Shown here one piece after another: positions 7,450 to 10,017 of a stretch of DNA of 10,017 nt (its first letter is position 1; every line of letters starts with the position of its first letter). Source of the stretch: Oscillospiraceae bacterium. GTDB lineage: Bacteria; Bacillota_A; Clostridia; Oscillospirales; Oscillospiraceae. The DNA is taken from NCBI GenBank assembly GCA_017396725.1, contig JAFQLA010000221.1, forward strand, positions 1-10,017, written 5' to 3'. Made by a program: the position numbers and the translations under genes. The notes under the pieces were generated by a model. It was not told the origin of the DNA and did not search any database. It worked only from the letters and a program-made list of their open reading frames with translations.

Positions 7450-8934
7450 TCAGCGCAGGAATTCCAGAACCTTGCCTTCCATAGCCATCTTTTCGGTGCA
7501 GTCGTCAAAGCGGCGGGTCTTACCCTTGAGGGCAGCAAGGCGGACGGGAGCGGCAACACCGGTAACGCGCAGCAGCTGGTCGATCTGTTCCACGCCTTCG
7601 CCTTCCACTTCTTCGCCGATGGCGCGCAGCACATGGTCACAGAACTTATAGGGGCTGGCGGTGGATACGAATACGGTCACAGTCTCGTCACCGGTCTCAG
7701 CGCGGTACTGCGCGAGAACATTGGCGGCAACAGCGGTATGGGTATCGATGAGATAGCCGGTCTTGTAGTATTCGCCGATGGTCTTTTCGGTCTCTTCTTC
7801 GGTGCAGAAGCCGCCCCAGAAGAGATCCTGCATCTTGGTGCGGATGCTGTCGGAGACGGTATAGCCGCCTTCTTCCACCAGCTTCTTCATATAGCCGCGG
7901 ACTTCTTCATCATTTTCACCGCTGAGCTCAAAGAGCATGCGTTCAAGGTTGCTGGAGATGAGGATGTCCATAGAGGGACTCATGGTGGTGTGGAAGGGAC
8001 GGTTGCGATCATACACACCGGTACGCAGGAAATCCGTGAGGACGTCGTTGCTGTTGGAGGCGCAGATGAGCTTGTTCACGGGCAGACCCATGCGCTTGGC
8101 ATAATAGGCTGCCAGAATGTTGCCGAAGTTGCCGGTAGGCACGCAGAAGTTCACCTTGTCGCCCATGGTCAGCTTGCCGTCCCGGACGAGGTCGCAGTAA
8201 GCGGAGATGTAGTATGCCACCTGCGGCAGGATGCGACCCCAGTTGATGGAATTGGCGGAAGACAGGAAGTAGCCGCGCTGTGCCAGCGTCTCCCGGATCT
8301 CCGCATCGGAGAAGATACGCTTCACACCGTTCTGGGTATCGTCAAAGTTGCCCACCACGGAGCAGACGCCCACATTGGCGCCCTCCTGAGTGACCATCTG
8401 CAGCTCCTGAATGGCAGACACGCCGTCCTTGGGATAGAACACCATGATCTTGGTCTGGGGCACGTCGGCAAAGCCTTCCAGAGCGCCCTTGCCGGTGTCG
8501 CCGGAGGTGGCCACCAGAATGCAGGCGGTCTTTTTCTCGCCGGTCTTCCGCAGAGCGGCGGAGAGCAGCTGGGGCAGCATCTGCAGCGCCATATCCTTGA
8601 AGGCGCTGGTAGGCCCGTGCCACAGTTCCAGAGAGTGAGTCTTGTCATCCACAGTACGCACCGGCGCCACGGCAGCGGTATCATACTTGTCGGGGCCGTA
8701 GGCGTTCTCCGCGAAGGTCCGCAGTTCCTCCAGAGAATAGTCCGCCAGATACAGACTCATCACTCTGGCTGCCCGCTCTTGATAGGATACGGTCATCATC
8801 TCACGCAGGAAAGCCTCGTCGATCTGCGGGATCTCCACGGGGGTCAGCAAGCCTCCGTCCCGGCTCAGGCCCATCTTGATTGCGTCTGCGGCGTCATAGC
8901 GCAGCGCGCTGTCTCTGGTGCTGTAGTACTTCAT
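7450..8934 (-). CDS. thrC: Threonine synthase
   Basis: This is a pyridoxal-phosphate enzyme (fold type II) that converts O-phospho-L-homoserine and water to L-threonine and phosphate, the last step of threonine biosynthesis. The N-terminal threonine-synthase domain covers about residues 1-80 (MKYYSTRDSALRYD, then SRDGGLL). The cofactor lysine is Lys113 in HGPTSAFKDMALQ. The phosphate-binding SGDTGKGALEGF begins at 144, and PTGNFGNILAAYYAKRMG is a further conserved block. The length of 494 aa matches the longer bacterial ThrC type. The start is supported by AAGGAA eight bases before the ATG. It stands without hom or thrB in this window, between yraN (38-base gap) and the phosphoesterase (37-base gap), so it is probably part of that transcription unit. 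No attenuator or T-box is visible in the short gap upstream. Confidence 0.97.
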   Translation of the reverse strand: MKYYSTRDSALRYDAADAIKMGLSRDGGLLTPVEIPQIDEAFLREMMTVSYQERAARVMSLYLADYSLEELRTFAENAYGPDKYDTAAVAPVRTVDDKTHSLELWHGPTSAFKDMALQMLPQLLSAALRKTGEKKTACILVATSGDTGKGALEGFADVPQTKIMVFYPKDGVSAIQELQMVTQEGANVGVCSVVGNFDDTQNGVKRIFSDAEIRETLAQRGYFLSSANSINWGRILPQVAYYISAYCDLVRDGKLTMGDKVNFCVPTGNFGNILAAYYAKRMGLPVNKLICASNSNDVLTDFLRTGVYDRNRPFHTTMSPSMDILISSNLERMLFELSGENDEEVRGYMKKLVEEGGYTVSDSIRTKMQDLFWGGFCTEEETEKTIGEYYKTGYLIDTHTAVAANVLAQYRAETGDETVTVFVSTASPYKFCDHVLRAIGEEVEGEGVEQIDQLLRVTGVAAPVRLAALKGKTRRFDDCTEKMAMEGKVLEFLR

Positions 8935-8957
8935 AAATGCAGTTCCTTTCTTGTCAC

Positions 8958-8969
8958 GGGGATATCCCC
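8958..8969. repeat. 12-bp palindrome in the yraN-thrC gap
   Basis: GGGGATATCCCC is a perfect 12-bp palindrome 3 bases after the yraN stop and 23 bases before the thrC start. As RNA it has no usable loop, so it is not a terminator. As DNA it could be a protein site, but it may equally be chance. Confidence 0.3.
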
Positions 8970-8972
8970 CGG

Positions 8973-9329
8973 TCAGAATGCGTTTTCAATATATTCCACG
9001 TTCAGGATGCGGCCCTCTCCGTCGGCGTAGACCTCCGCCACGTCAAACCGGGCCGGCTCATCCAGTTCATAGGTACTCATGTAGGCAGACGCCGCCGTCC
9101 GCAGACGCTCCTGCTTTCGGCTGTCCACAAATTCCCGGGGAAGCGCCACCGAGAGATTGCTCCGCAGTTTCACTTCCACGAAGCACAGCTGCCCTGTCCT
9201 GTCCCGGGCGATGAGGTCGATCTCTCCGAACCGACAGCGCCATTGGCTTCCCAGCAGGGCGTATCCCCTCTTCCGCAGCCAACGGGCCACCTCGGCCTCT
9301 CCCCGGCTTCCCACAGACCGGGTGCTCAT
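8973..9329 (-). CDS. yraN: YraN family (UPF0102) endonuclease-like protein
   Basis: This is a small protein of the UPF0102/YraN family, which has a restriction-endonuclease-like (PD-(D/E)XK) fold; its cellular role is poorly defined. The putative metal site is intact, numbered from the chosen start: Glu11 in RGEAEVARWL, Asp38 in GEIDLIA, and Glu52/Lys54 in FVEVKLR. The length is 118 aa. The frame extends to a GTG at 9344, but ATG 9329 is preferred. It has GGGAGG seven bases upstream, gives a usual N-terminus, and forms an ATGA overlap with the rnhB stop, which suggests translational coupling. The rbgA-rnhB-yraN order is common in Firmicutes. Pairing with RNase HII hints at nucleic-acid maintenance, but that is association only. 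Confidence 0.93.
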   Translation of the reverse strand: MSTRSVGSRGEAEVARWLRKRGYALLGSQWRCRFGEIDLIARDRTGQLCFVEVKLRSNLSVALPREFVDSRKQERLRTAASAYMSTYELDEPARFDVAEVYADGEGRILNVEYIENAF

Positions 9330-9946
9330 TTCTTCGCCTCCCACTTTTTCAGGAAGCTTTTCCGATGTACCGGCGACGGCCCATGCTCATCCAGCATCTG
9401 ATAGTGGAGCTTGGTTCCGTAGCCTTTGTGTCTGGCAAAGCAATACTGGGGATATTCCCGGTCAAGAACTTCCGTCACAAACCGATCCCGGCTCACCTTG
9501 GCCAGAATGGAGGCAGCCGCGATGGAGGCGCTTTTTCCGTCTCCGCCCACCACAAGCACATGGGGCGTGGTGACGGCATAACGGCTGCCGTGATCCCGGT
9601 TTCCGTCGATGAGGGCCATGTCCGGCTGTACGGTCAGGGCGTCGATGGCCCGCTGCATGGCCAGCATCCGGGCGTTGAGGATGTCCATCTCATCGATCTC
9701 ATGAGCCTCCACCCGGGCCACCACCCAGGCTTCCGCCTGTTCCGTGATGATATCATACAGCGCCTCGCGCTTTTTCTCCGTCAGCTTCTTGGAATCATCC
9801 AGCCCTTCGATCTCGATCTCCCGGGGCAGGATAACGGCGGCGGCATATACCGGCCCTGCCAGAGGGCCTGCGCCGGCCTCGTCCACACCGCAGACATACC
9901 GTGCGCCCAGCTCCCACTGTTCGCGCTCGTACCTCCAAAACTCCAT
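9326..9946 (-). CDS. rnhB: Ribonuclease HII
   Basis: This enzyme cleaves RNA in RNA-DNA hybrids and removes single ribonucleotides misincorporated into DNA. The four acidic metal ligands are visible: Asp22 and Glu23 in GVDEAG, Asp114 in LIDGN, and Asp154 in KVSRDR. Other family blocks are DDSKKLTEKKRE (50-61), SIAAASILAKV (141-151) and HKGYGT (173-178), whose Tyr176 is in the position of the conserved tyrosine that senses the RNA-DNA junction. The length is 206 aa. The start is supported by GGAGG seven bases before the ATG. It follows rbgA closely and overlaps yraN by ATGA. One oddity is that the GRG motif after DEA reads Gly25-Ala26-Gly27, so the usual arginine is missing. Since the metal site is intact, activity is still expected. 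Confidence 0.97.
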   Translation of the reverse strand: MEFWRYEREQWELGARYVCGVDEAGAGPLAGPVYAAAVILPREIEIEGLDDSKKLTEKKREALYDIITEQAEAWVVARVEAHEIDEMDILNARMLAMQRAIDALTVQPDMALIDGNRDHGSRYAVTTPHVLVVGGDGKSASIAAASILAKVSRDRFVTEVLDREYPQYCFARHKGYGTKLHYQMLDEHGPSPVHRKSFLKKWEAKK

Positions 9947-9948
9947 AC

Positions 9949-10017
9949 TTAACCCTCCGGCAGCTCGAGGGTGAATCTTCCCAGCTTGCTGCCCCGGAAC
10001 TCGTCCAGCAGGATCCG
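9949..10017 (-). CDS. rbgA: C-terminal end of ribosome biogenesis GTPase RbgA/YlqF (partial)
   Basis: The minus-strand frame open to the right edge ends at a TAA (9951-9949) and gives 22 residues, including DEFRGSKLGRFTLELPEG. The aspartate/phenylalanine-arginine, GSKLGR and LE.P pattern is the characteristic end of RbgA (YlqF), a circularly permuted GTPase for 50S subunit maturation. The identification rests on this short motif plus position: rbgA directly before rnhB is a standard Firmicutes arrangement. The stop lies 2 bases before the rnhB ATG, and the rnhB Shine-Dalgarno is within the last rbgA codons. The GTPase domain is outside the window. Confidence 0.78.
   Translation of the reverse strand, partial: RILLDEFRGSKLGRFTLELPEG

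Noticed and set aside
7633..9030. A 465-codon plus-strand open frame opposite thrC
   Set aside because: It is antisense to a complete threonine synthase. The Gly/His/Val-rich composition is typical of a shadow frame.
9330..9344. GTG start for YraN five codons upstream
   Set aside because: ATG 9329 has GGGAGG seven bases away and makes the ATGA coupling with rnhB.

Overview
The window reads as a block of a Firmicutes chromosome, most likely a gut-type member of class Clostridia (Oscillospiraceae/Ruminococcaceae-like). This is inferred from the gene order, from strong Shine-Dalgarno sites of the AGGAGG type in front of most genes, and from the protein sequences. It is moderately GC-rich by eye. 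It is almost fully coding, with nine complete genes and one partial gene all on the minus strand. One partial gene on the plus strand ends at the left edge. I see no mobile elements, tRNA or rRNA genes, CRISPR arrays or prophage genes, and no gene-free stretch over 300 bases.

In the direction of transcription (right to left), the first group is the tail of rbgA/ylqF (ribosome-assembly GTPase), rnhB (RNase HII), yraN (UPF0102 nuclease-like) and thrC (threonine synthase), followed by a small calcineurin-type metallophosphoesterase. rnhB and yraN overlap by ATGA, and the other gaps are about 40 bases or less. The second group starts at a promoter I propose near 6685-6713: tig (trigger factor), clpP, clpX, lon and ysxC/engB. 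This is the classical protein-quality-control cluster: a ribosome-bound chaperone, the ClpXP protease, the Lon protease, and a GTPase for 50S subunit assembly. A perfect bidirectional terminator at 138-175 closes the cluster and also ends the converging plus-strand gene.

The genes themselves are ordinary. The less ordinary material is in the short gaps. A hairpin at the clpP start puts the Shine-Dalgarno sequence in its loop and the AUG in its stem. Two mutually exclusive hairpins lie just upstream of it. A terminator-like hairpin separates clpX from lon. An 11-bp inverted repeat brackets the proposed tig promoter. RNase HII also has alanine in place of the arginine of its GRG substrate-recognition motif. 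I found no convincing previously undescribed system. The best lead is layered post-transcriptional control of the clpP-clpX-lon part of the operon.
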